Assembly: GCA_964386925.1 (NCBI GenBank)
Contig: CAYLUU010000125.1
Span: 1-5,592 of the forward strand
DNA length: 5,592 nucleotides
From: CAG-791 sp964386925
GTDB taxonomy: Bacteria > Bacillota > Clostridia > Lachnospirales > Lachnospiraceae
Direction: 5' to 3'
This document shows, one piece after another, positions 1 to 5,552 of this stretch. How positions within the stretch are numbered: the stretch's first letter is position 1; each line of letters begins with the position of its first letter. Made by a program: the position numbers and the translations under genes. Under the pieces are notes generated by a model, which was not told the DNA's origin, searched no databases, and saw only the letters and a list, made by a program, of their open reading frames with translations.

Positions 1-138
1 GATGGTGCAGGATGGATTGACTGAGTAAGTCATTCCAACGCTCGGGACGAACTATCATTTGGGTGGTAAAGACGTACGTTCAGGATCACAACGGATCTTC
101 GGCAACCGAGAACCTGCCGCGAGTGTAAGCAGTTTGAT

Positions 139-168
139 GTGGTTAAATATTCAGAGAACAGGTATAAT
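139..168 (+). promoter_or_regulatory. Candidate sigma-70-type promoter for telA
   Basis: A perfect -10 hexamer TATAAT lies at 163-168, about 35 bases before the telA start. The best -35 match at 17-bp spacing is TGGTTA (140-145), which matches only half of the consensus. The spacer holds a degenerate copy of the repeat arm seen at 3018 and 4663 (see findings). The promoter call rests mainly on the -10 box and its position before the first gene. Confidence 0.4.
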
Positions 169-203
169 GGGGAAGATTTTAGTATCTATTCCGGGAGGTA
201 GAG

Positions 204-1373
204 ATGAGCGACGAGTTCAGCAGTTTTGAGAAGACACCGGCAGCACCGGTTCTGGAGTTCGGAACATCGGATTCTGCTGCCGTGCAGGAAGCACCTGCAG
301 AAGATCTGGTGCAGGCGGCCGCAGAACAGAAAACGGCGGATCCGACGGAGTCCCTGACGGAGGAGGAGAAAAAGCAGGTTGAGGAGTTCGTGAAGCAGAT
401 CGATCTCACCAACACCAGTGCAATTCTGAATTACGGCGTCGGAACCCAGAAAAAGCTGGCTGATTTCTCGCAAAAGGCTATCGATAACGTCTGTACAAAG
501 GATATGGGCGAAGTCGGTGATATGCTGTCCGGCCTTGTGAGTGAGCTGCAGAGTTTTGATGTCGATGAGGAAGAGAAGGGCTTTGCTGCGTTCTTTAAAA
601 AGAAGGCGAACAAGGTGGAAGCTCTGAAGAACCGTTATGCAAAGGTGGAGACCAACGTACAGGCGGTCAGTGACGAACTGGAGAAACATCAGATACAGCT
701 CTTGAAGGATGCAGAGCTGTTGGATCGGATGTACGAGCTGAATCTGAACTATTTCCATGAGTTGACGATGTACATTGCGGCCGGCAAGAAGAAGCTGGAA
801 GAGGTTCGGAACGGAGAACTGAAGGAGCTGCAGGCAAAGGCGGAACAGTCAGGACTTTCTGACGACGCGCAGAAGGCTAAGGATCTGGCCGAGCTGTGCG
901 ATCGATTTGAAAAGAAGATATATGATCTGGAGCTGACGAGAACGGTTGCCATGCAGACGGCACCGGAAATCCGCATGGTGCAGAATTCCGACACCACGAT
1001 GGCGGAGAAGATTCAGTCTACGATCGTCAACACCATTCCGCTTTGGAAAAATCAGATGGTCATTGCCATCGGTCTCGAGCATGCAACGCAGGCGGCTAAG
1101 GCTGAGAGAGAGGTAAACGATATGACGAATCAGCTCCTGCAGAAGAACGCTGCTGCTTTAAAGACCGCAACGGTAGAGTCTGCAAAGGAAGCTGAGCGCG
1201 GAATCGTGGATATGGAGACGTTGAAGAACACGAATGCAACATTGATTTCTGCAATGGATGAGATTCTGAAAATTCAGACGGAGGGCAAGGAGAAGCGCCG
1301 TACTGCAGAGCAGGATCTGGCTCAGATTGAGAGTGAGCTGAAAGCAAAGCTCATGGAGGCAGCAAGAAGCTAA
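204..1373 (+). CDS. telA: TelA-family toxic anion resistance protein
   Basis: This 389-residue protein belongs to the TelA/KlaA/YceH family, linked to tellurite and other toxic-anion or envelope-stress resistance; its biochemical activity is not established. Residues 1-50 are an Ala/Glu/Pro-rich, probably disordered leader. From about 50 to the end it is almost entirely charged helix and coiled coil, with no signal peptide or membrane span, so it is probably cytosolic. Family-like stretches are ELLDRMYELNLNYFHEL (171-187), the segment from LTRTVAM to RMVQNSD (244-263), and IPLWKNQMVIAIGLE (278-292), the most typical TelA signature. The length is normal for the family. The start is set by GGGAGG at 193-198, five bases before the ATG. 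The next gene starts 30 bases after the stop, so co-transcription is likely. The usual XpaC-like partner of telA is not visible in the 203 bases upstream. Confidence 0.88.
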   Translation: MSDEFSSFEKTPAAPVLEFGTSDSAAVQEAPAEDLVQAAAEQKTADPTESLTEEEKKQVEEFVKQIDLTNTSAILNYGVGTQKKLADFSQKAIDNVCTKDMGEVGDMLSGLVSELQSFDVDEEEKGFAAFFKKKANKVEALKNRYAKVETNVQAVSDELEKHQIQLLKDAELLDRMYELNLNYFHELTMYIAAGKKKLEEVRNGELKELQAKAEQSGLSDDAQKAKDLAELCDRFEKKIYDLELTRTVAMQTAPEIRMVQNSDTTMAEKIQSTIVNTIPLWKNQMVIAIGLEHATQAAKAEREVNDMTNQLLQKNAAALKTATVESAKEAERGIVDMETLKNTNATLISAMDEILKIQTEGKEKRRTAEQDLAQIESELKAKLMEAARS

Positions 1374-1403
1374 GGAAACATCACAGAGGATGAGGAATCA
1401 CAT

Positions 1404-1925
1404 ATGGCCAGAGGTAAGGTCAAGATATATGTCGGTACCGGGCACGGCAAAACACCGGCAGCTGTTGGACTGGCATTGATCAAGGCATCGGAAGGCGGAC
1501 ATGCCGTGATCATTCAGTTTTTCCAGGGAAGAGGATTATCGGATTCAGAGTTTATTCACAAGCTGGAGCCGGAGGTGAAACTGTTCCGTTTTGAAAAGTC
1601 GAACATACTGTGGAAGGATATGGACGAGGAGCAGCGCCGGATTGAAGCAGCCAACATCCGGAATGGCCTGAACTATGCGCGGAAGGTTCTGGACACCGGA
1701 GAAAGTGACATTCTGGTTATGGATGATGTGTTGGGACTGATTGACAACGGGATCATCACCTTTGAGGAGATGGGAGAGCTGCTCGAGCATCGGGAGGACA
1801 CGGATGTGGTTCTGACCGGAACCAGGATGGATGATGGACTCTGCAAATATGCGGATGAAATTCAGGAGATTACCGCTGTTCCGTTCCGGTGTTTCCGGGA
1901 GGGGGAGTCGACCTTTTGCAGTTGA
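1404..1925 (+). CDS. BtuR/CobO-like P-loop protein (corrinoid adenosyltransferase family)
   Basis: This 173-residue protein resembles ATP:cob(I)alamin / cob(I)yrinic acid a,c-diamide adenosyltransferases of the BtuR/CobO/CobP type, which transfer adenosyl from ATP to reduced corrinoid. The N-terminal P-loop GTGHGKT (11-17) aligns without gaps to the family motif GNGKGKT and is followed by PAAVGLALIKA. IIQFFQG (36-42) matches the family QFxKG strand. ILVMDDVLGLID (103-114) occupies the place of the canonical LDE Walker B-like motif, with Asp for Glu. VVLTGT (125-130) replaces the usual VxTGR. The end (FRCFREGESTFCS) lacks the usual C-terminal ARxGIE-like motif. These changes leave catalysis uncertain; it may be a divergent paralogue with another role. 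A GAGGA-rich stretch at 1386-1397 serves as ribosome binding site. No cobalamin genes are nearby; it sits between telA and dapA. Confidence 0.75.
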   Translation: MARGKVKIYVGTGHGKTPAAVGLALIKASEGGHAVIIQFFQGRGLSDSEFIHKLEPEVKLFRFEKSNILWKDMDEEQRRIEAANIRNGLNYARKVLDTGESDILVMDDVLGLIDNGIITFEEMGELLEHREDTDVVLTGTRMDDGLCKYADEIQEITAVPFRCFREGESTFCS

Positions 1926-1973
1926 AAAAGGACGGAAGATATCATGAATTCGTTTGTGAGTGGCCGGTTTATG

Positions 1974-2003
1974 TTGAAATCGCCGGTTGCTGAACGGTAT
2001 TGT
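1974..2003 (+). promoter_or_regulatory. Candidate promoter for dapA
   Basis: The -35 box TTGAAA (1974-1979, 5 of 6 consensus bases) and the -10 box TATTGT (1998-2003, 4 of 6) are separated by 18 bp in the 124-base gap between the BtuR/CobO-like gene and dapA. Transcription would begin near 2010, leaving a leader of about 40 bases before the dapA ATG. It would let dapA be expressed apart from the genes upstream. Confidence 0.4.
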
Positions 2004-2036
2004 GCAGGGAATAGAGAACATAGGAAATATGGGAAC

Positions 2037-2042
2037 AGGAGG
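2037..2042 (+). promoter_or_regulatory. Ribosome binding site that fixes the dapA start
   Basis: A perfect AGGAGG lies seven bases before ATG 2050. The same frame is open back to a TTG at 1987, but that codon has no comparable site. The extra 21 residues it would add also precede the point where DapA homology begins (MAVFKGSAVAIVTPF). Confidence 0.85.
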
Positions 2043-2049
2043 AGAGGAC

Positions 2050-2949
2050 ATGGCAGTATTCAAGGGATCAGCAGTAGCAATTGTGACACCTTTTCACGAT
2101 GACGCAGAGCAGAGCATCAACTATGATGCGTTTGCAAAGCTTCTGGATTTTCAGATGAATAATGGCACAGATGCGATTGTCGTCTGCGGCTCTACCGGTG
2201 AGTCGGCAACGATGACAGAGGCAGAGCATCTGGAGGCCTGCAAATTCGTTGTGGATTACGTGAAGCATCGCGTTCCGGTCATCGCAGGAACCGGTTCCAA
2301 CTGCACGAAGACGGTGGTACAGCTGACAGAGGCAGTTCGTGAATACGGCGCAGATGCAGCGCTGGTCATCACTCCTTATTACAACAAGGGAACGCAGGAA
2401 GGTTTGTATCAGCATTTCAGTGCTGCGGCTGAAGCGGCTAAGGGAATGCCGGTCATTATGTACAACGTTCCTTCCCGCACGGGAGTGAACCTTCTTCCGG
2501 CAACGGCTGCAAGACTGGTGAAGGATGTCCCGAACATCACGGGCATCAAGGAGGCTTGCGGTGATTTGAGTCAGATTGTAAAGCTTATGTCCCTCACGGA
2601 CGGTAAGATTGATCTGTATTCCGGAAACGATGATCAGACTGTGGCAATTATGGCAATGGGCGGACTGGGTGTGATTTCCGTCGTTGCGAACATTGCTCCG
2701 CAGATCATGCATGATCTGTGCGCTGCCTTTGAGGCGGGAGATCTGGAGAAAGCCAGAAAACTCCAGCTGCAGACGGAGGACGTGTTCGAGGCACTCTTCT
2801 CGGAAGTGAATCCGATTCCGGTGAAGAAGGCTGTCAGCCTGATGGGCTTTGAGGCCGGCCCGCTTCGTCTGCCATTGACGGAGATGACACCTGCCAAGGC
2901 AGAGAAGATGGCAGAGGCAATGAAGAAACTGGGACTGCAGCTGCAGTAA
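2050..2949 (+). CDS. dapA: 4-hydroxy-tetrahydrodipicolinate synthase
   Basis: DapA condenses pyruvate with L-aspartate-4-semialdehyde, the first committed step to diaminopimelate and lysine, in the cytosol. The 299 residues form a complete TIM-barrel aldolase of the usual length. Visible active-site features, numbered from ATG 2050, are the Schiff-base lysine K167 in TGIKEA, the tyrosine Y138 and arginine R143 in MYNVPSRTG, Y111 in TPYYN, and the GSTGES loop (47-52). Serine 48 sits where the E. coli enzyme has the first of two threonines; its hydroxyl should serve the same proton relay. The start follows from the AGGAGG at 2037-2042. A possible private promoter lies upstream at 1974-2003 and a terminator-like inverted repeat downstream at 2960-3011. 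dapB, encoding the next enzyme, lies 146 bases further on. Confidence 0.97.
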   Translation: MAVFKGSAVAIVTPFHDDAEQSINYDAFAKLLDFQMNNGTDAIVVCGSTGESATMTEAEHLEACKFVVDYVKHRVPVIAGTGSNCTKTVVQLTEAVREYGADAALVITPYYNKGTQEGLYQHFSAAAEAAKGMPVIMYNVPSRTGVNLLPATAARLVKDVPNITGIKEACGDLSQIVKLMSLTDGKIDLYSGNDDQTVAIMAMGGLGVISVVANIAPQIMHDLCAAFEAGDLEKARKLQLQTEDVFEALFSEVNPIPVKKAVSLMGFEAGPLRLPLTEMTPAKAEKMAEAMKKLGLQLQ

Positions 2950-2959
2950 AGGGAGATGT

Positions 2960-3017
2960 CAGCACATGCTGATTGTGTCCGTGTTTCGGCATGGGGCGTC
3001 AGCATGTGCTGTTTGTT
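2960..3017 (+). terminator. Long inverted repeat after dapA, possible terminator
   Basis: A perfect 13-bp stem is formed by CAGCACATGCTGA (2960-2972) and TCAGCATGTGCTG (2999-3011), with a 26-base loop and a U-rich but interrupted tail (GTTTGTTG). Its place 10 bases after the dapA stop fits a terminator or an mRNA 3'-end stabiliser. The long loop and broken U-tract mean termination may be partial, so some transcripts could continue into dapB. Confidence 0.55.
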
Positions 3018-3066
3018 GTAACTATTCAGATCCAGGCAATTTTGCGAAGGGGCTCTGAATAGTTAC
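3018..3066. repeat. 49-bp element with perfect 13-bp inverted ends (repeat copy A)
   Basis: The ends GTAACTATTCAGA (3018-3030) and TCTGAATAGTTAC (3054-3066) are exact reverse complements around a 23-base core. The first 29 bases match 4663-4691 at 26 positions. It lies in the dapA-dapB gap, directly after the terminator-like repeat and 18 bases before the dapB ribosome binding site. The form fits a tiny non-autonomous mobile element or a REP-like intergenic repeat. Transcribed, it would fold into a hairpin in the dapB leader. No clear target-site duplication is visible at its edges. Confidence 0.75.
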
Positions 3067-3095
3067 TGTTTGTTTAGAAAGATGGGAGGCAATGG

Positions 3096-3851
3096 ATGGT
3101 TAGAATTCTGATGCATGGCTGCTGCGGACGTATGGGCAGAATGATTACCGAGTTGGTGGAGAAGGATGAGAATGCTATGATTGCGGCCGGTGTCGATGCT
3201 TTCGGCGATGCCTATGCAGATTATCCGGTCTACCATACGCTGGAGGAAGTGCAGGAAGAAGTGGATGCGGTGATTGATTTCTCCAATGCAAAGGCGGTGG
3301 ATCATCTGCTGGATTGGTGCACGGAGCATGGCGTTCCGGCTGCCGTATGCACCACAGGTCTGTCGGAGGAGCAGATGGAAAAGCTCCATCAGGCAGCAGC
3401 GAAAATTGCGGTCCTGAAGTCTGCCAATATGTCCATCGGCGTGAATCTCCTGCTGAATATTCTGAAGGAAGCGGCTCCGAAGCTGGCGGAGGCCGGCTTC
3501 GACTGTGAGATCGTGGAAAAGCATCATAATCAGAAGCTGGATGCGCCCAGCGGCACGGCACTGGCGTTGGCTGATTCGGTCAATGATGCACTGCCGGAGA
3601 AATACGCGTATGTTTACGATCGCAGCACACGCAGAGAGAAGCGTCCGCAGAAGGAAATCGGTATCAGCTCGGTTCGCGGCGGCTCGATTGTAGGGGATCA
3701 TGATGTGATTTTCGCCGGTCAGGATGAGGTGGTGACGTTCTCACATACAGCCTACAGCCGCGCGATTTTCGCCAAGGGAGCGATTGCGGCGGCCAAATAT
3801 CTGGCAGGCAAGCCGGCTGGTTTCTACGATATGCAGGATGTGCTGGCATGA
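3096..3851 (+). CDS. dapB: 4-hydroxy-tetrahydrodipicolinate reductase
   Basis: DapB reduces the DapA product with NAD(P)H to tetrahydrodipicolinate, the second step of the diaminopimelate branch. The 251 residues are a full-length member. The N-terminal dinucleotide-binding loop is GCCGRMG (8-14). The catalytic signature EKHHNQKLDAPSGT (141-154) carries the paired histidines 143/144, lysine 147 and the substrate-binding SGT. The end (AIFAKGAIAAAKYLAGKPAGFYDMQDVL) is typical. GGGAGG at 3084-3089 stands six bases before ATG 3096; another ATG at 3092 meets a stop after three codons and is not used. The stop overlaps the start of hisA in ATGA, which suggests translational coupling. The leader carries repeat copy A. 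Confidence 0.97.
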   Translation: MVRILMHGCCGRMGRMITELVEKDENAMIAAGVDAFGDAYADYPVYHTLEEVQEEVDAVIDFSNAKAVDHLLDWCTEHGVPAAVCTTGLSEEQMEKLHQAAAKIAVLKSANMSIGVNLLLNILKEAAPKLAEAGFDCEIVEKHHNQKLDAPSGTALALADSVNDALPEKYAYVYDRSTRREKRPQKEIGISSVRGGSIVGDHDVIFAGQDEVVTFSHTAYSRAIFAKGAIAAAKYLAGKPAGFYDMQDVLA

Positions 3852-4651
3852 GAATTCGTCCCTGTATTGATATCCATGACGGCAAGGTTAAACAGATTGT
3901 AGGCAGTTCCCTTCGTGACAGTGGTGCCAGTGAGAATTTTGTGGCAGATTGTAATGCGGATTATTACGCGGAGCTGTATCGGGAGAAGGGACTTCCGGGG
4001 GGACACATCATTCTGTTAAACAGTGCATCCTCGGATCCGGAGCATTATGAGGCGGATCGCCAGCAGGCGCTCCTGGCGCTGCGGGCCTATCCGGGCGGTA
4101 TGCAGATCGGCGGAGGGGTTACAGCAGAAAATGCTGCAGCTTATCTGGACGCGGGAGCCTCGCACGTGATCGTGACGAGCTATGTGTTCCGGGATGGACA
4201 ATTGGATCTGGAACGGCTGAATAAGCTCCTGCAGTCGGTTGGGAGAGAACACCTGGTGCTGGATCTGTCCTGCCGCAAACAACGGGACGGGAGTTACGCT
4301 GTGGTAACAGATCGCTGGCAGAAGCTGACGCAGCTGCGTATTGGTGAGGCTGTTCTGGATGAGCTCGCAGAGCAATGCGACGAATTCCTGATCCATGCGG
4401 CAGACGTAGAGGGAAAACGCTCGGGCATTGAGAAGGATCTGGTGAGTATGCTGGGCGACTGGCAGATGGCACGCAGGAAGAGAGGAGAAAAAGCTTTTCC
4501 TGTCACCTATGCCGGAGGCGTGCATACATATGAGGATTTGAAGATCATTCACAGACTGTCGGACGGAAGCATCGATGTGACTGTGGGGAGTGCCTTGGAT
4601 CTGTTCGGAGGTAATTTGTCACTGGATCAGCTGGCAAAGACCTGCATATAA
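3848..4651 (+). CDS. hisA: HisA of eukaryotic (yeast His6) type: ProFAR isomerase
   Basis: HisA isomerises ProFAR to PRFAR, the fourth step of histidine synthesis, on a TIM barrel. This 267-residue protein resembles the fungal/plant-type enzyme more than the roughly 240-residue bacterial one. As in yeast His6, it shows CIDIHDGKVKQIVG near the N-terminus, NFVADCNADYYAELY, VIVTSYVF, VLDLSCRK, FLIHAADVEGKRSGI, the YAGG loop, and GSALDLFGGNL near the end. Likely catalytic acids are D8 and D139. Phosphate-binding loops are GGG (88-90) with YAGG (221-224) and GSALD (247-251). The start overlaps the dapB stop by 4 bp and has only a weak upstream site (GCAGGATG), so translation probably depends on dapB. 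No other histidine gene is in the window. The eukaryotic-type assignment is from remembered family sequences. Confidence 0.92.
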   Translation: MRIRPCIDIHDGKVKQIVGSSLRDSGASENFVADCNADYYAELYREKGLPGGHIILLNSASSDPEHYEADRQQALLALRAYPGGMQIGGGVTAENAAAYLDAGASHVIVTSYVFRDGQLDLERLNKLLQSVGREHLVLDLSCRKQRDGSYAVVTDRWQKLTQLRIGEAVLDELAEQCDEFLIHAADVEGKRSGIEKDLVSMLGDWQMARRKRGEKAFPVTYAGGVHTYEDLKIIHRLSDGSIDVTVGSALDLFGGNLSLDQLAKTCI

Positions 4652-4662
4652 CTACAATAAAA

Positions 4663-4747
4663 GTAACTATTCAGAGCCAAGCAAATTTGCGTAAAATGTG
4701 CGGGTAATGCTTGCATTGACGAGCCCATTTTTGCAAATTTATTTGGC
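4663..4747. repeat. Truncated, longer relative of the 49-bp element (repeat copy B)
   Basis: The first 29 bases (4663-4691) match copy A at 26 positions, including the whole 13-base end GTAACTATTCAGA. The rest differs. Positions 4676-4701 pair imperfectly with 4723-4747 (GCCAAGCAAATTTGC against GCAAATTTATTTGGC, then AAAATG against CATTTT) to form a long hairpin. Its loop has a small inverted repeat of its own (AATGCTTGCATT, 4706-4717). The expected right-hand end TCTGAATAGTTAC is absent, and the sequence runs into a gene remnant instead. It starts 11 bases after the hisA stop. Confidence 0.65.
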
Positions 4748-4768
4748 GATCCACATCTCACGCATGCG

Positions 4769-4935
4769 GAAACGTATATGATCAGTATGGCTTCGTTCTG
4801 GAGCTGGGCGGCTATGCATCTGCTGATGTTGCTTCTGTAATCGAAGAGTACAATGCAGCACTGGATGAGGCTGGTTACCAGGATGTTCTGGCTGAGTTCC
4901 AGCAGCAGTATGAGGATTGGAAGGCTTCCAAGTAA
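4769..4935 (+). pseudogene. C-terminal remnant of a carbohydrate ABC transporter solute-binding protein
   Basis: The frame ending in TAA at 4933-4935 is open back to a TGA at 4717-4719 but has no ATG, GTG or TTG start. From about 4771 it reads NVYDQYGFVLELGG, then EEYNAALDEAGYQDVLAEF and QQQYEDWKASK. This resembles the last 50-odd residues of extracellular solute-binding proteins for oligosaccharides (DUF3502-type C-termini: a conserved Tyr-Gly segment, an EAGxxxVxxExQxQxxxW helix and a Lys-rich end). The other roughly 450 residues, the lipoprotein signal and any permease genes are missing. The codons are in good order with no frameshift, so the loss looks like one recent 5' deletion. The break lies at or near the right edge of repeat copy B. 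The original stop and terminator remain. The family assignment is from memory and is moderately sure. Confidence 0.62.
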
Positions 4936-5002
4936 TTCGTTCGGATCGGAAAGTGAACGCTGAACAATTACAGTGATAGAAAGACGAATTCGATTGGATT
5001 CG

Positions 5003-5038
5003 AGAGAGGGGCGCTGCGAGAGCTGCGCCCCTCTTTTT
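5003..5038 (+). terminator. Strong Rho-independent terminator
   Basis: AGAGGGGCGC (5005-5014) pairs perfectly with GCGCCCCTCT (5025-5034). After a T-T mismatch, two more GC pairs close a GAGA tetraloop (5018-5021), and a run of T ends the site (5034-5038). It probably ended the lost transporter gene. With that gene gone, it is the first convincing terminator after hisA and probably now ends the dapB-hisA transcript. Confidence 0.9.
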
Positions 5039-5100
5039 GATGCGAGTGCAAATGTTACGCCATCGTTGAAAAGTGCCTGGTATTGAATGGGAACACACAA

Positions 5101-5132
5101 CAAAGGGGACATCCGATCGGATGTCCCCTTTG
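5101..5132. terminator. 32-bp perfect palindrome, probable terminator of the cold-shock gene
   Basis: CAAAGGGGACATCC (5101-5114) and GGATGTCCCCTTTG (5119-5132) pair without mismatch around a GATC loop. Read on the minus strand, the stem is followed by a T-rich stretch (TTGTGTGTT), and it lies 134 bases after the cold-shock stop. On the plus strand the tail is weaker. Between convergent transcripts it may act in both directions. Confidence 0.6.
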
Positions 5133-5266
5133 CTACTAATGAGCTCATTTACATATTGCACTAATACTCAAATATACATACAAGAAAATACACAAGATGA
5201 TATATATGGAAAAGGCACTCTGTTCTTGATCTATTAGTGACCGATGCGCACCGGCGTCAACCAGAA
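5133..5266. other. AT-rich intergenic stretch, minus-strand 3' region of the cold-shock gene
   Basis: No gene is seen here. A 12-bp palindrome AATGAGCTCATT lies at 5138-5149. A short GC-rich imperfect hairpin (core CCGATGCGCACCGG, 5241-5254) lies just after the cold-shock stop on the minus strand. Neither has a clear T-run, so neither is called a terminator. Confidence 0.4.
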
Positions 5267-5470
5267 TTAGTTGAGCTTGGTTACGTTAACGGCCTGCGGT
5301 CCCTTCTGGCCCTGGATTACGTCATACTCAACTTCCTCGCCCTCATCGAGAGACTTGAAGCCTTCCATGTTCAGTCCGGAATAATGTACGAATACATCGT
5401 TTCCCTCAGAATCGGAAATGAAGCCGTAGCCCTTCTGGTTGTTGAACCACTTAACAGTACCCTTGTTCAT
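5267..5470 (-). CDS. csp: Cold-shock protein, CspA/CspB family
   Basis: This is a 67-residue single cold-shock (OB-fold) domain that binds single-stranded RNA and DNA and acts as an RNA chaperone in the cytosol. The RNA-binding motifs are intact: KGYGFI (RNP1, 13-18) and VFVHY (RNP2, 26-30), with W8 and F9 in the N-terminal strand GTVKWFN. The length is usual for the family. The start is set by GGAGGT, eight bases before the ATG (5479-5484 on the plus strand). It is convergent with the dapB-hisA side and stands alone in the window. Its minus-strand leader carries a short perfect hairpin (5512-5527). Whether it responds to cold or is constitutive cannot be read from the sequence. Confidence 0.97.
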   Translation of the reverse strand: MNKGTVKWFNNQKGYGFISDSEGNDVFVHYSGLNMEGFKSLDEGEEVEYDVIQGQKGPQAVNVTKLN

Positions 5471-5511
5471 TCTAAACTACCTCCGCTGAATGAAAAATAA
5501 TAATGTAGTGC

Positions 5512-5527
5512 TATGAGTCCCCTCATA
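5512..5527 (-). promoter_or_regulatory. Small hairpin upstream of the cold-shock gene
   Basis: TATGAG and CTCATA pair perfectly around a 4-base loop, about 42 bases before the cold-shock ATG. It could be a leader hairpin, if transcription begins further upstream, or an operator overlapping the candidate -10 box. The sequence does not decide between these. Confidence 0.35.
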
Positions 5528-5552
5528 ATGGAGTTCCTTCATAACGAATCAA
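5525..5552 (-). promoter_or_regulatory. Candidate promoter for the cold-shock gene
   Basis: On the minus strand TTGATT (plus 5547-5552) and CATTAT (plus 5525-5530) stand 16 bp apart, each matching four of six consensus bases. They would give a leader of about 50 bases. Many csp genes have longer leaders, and the true promoter may lie beyond this site or beyond the window edge. Confidence 0.3.

Noticed and set aside
61..80. T-box-like GGGTGGTA
   Set aside because: The rest of the T-box consensus (ACCGCG) and a following antiterminator/terminator pair are missing, and telA is not a usual T-box target.
29..203. Open frame through the upstream region, as the tail or start of a gene
   Set aside because: No recognisable protein similarity and no start with a ribosome binding site. 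The stretch also holds the candidate telA promoter.
1987..2049. N-terminal extension of dapA from a TTG start
   Set aside because: The extension precedes the conserved DapA start, and the perfect AGGAGG lies just before ATG 2050.
1944..2102. Small 52-codon reading frame between the BtuR/CobO-like gene and dapA
   Set aside because: It overlaps the dapA start and the candidate promoter, has only a weak ribosome binding site (GGACGGAAG), and its basic product resembles nothing I know. Chance is the simpler explanation.
4627..5161. Minus-strand reading frames of 173 and 140 codons across the hisA-csp gap
   Set aside because: They run antisense through the repeat, the transporter remnant and the GC-rich terminator, have no family resemblance, and show shadow-type composition.
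5237..5500. Plus-strand 87-codon frame opposite the cold-shock gene
   Set aside because: It is the antisense shadow of a well-supported cold-shock protein.
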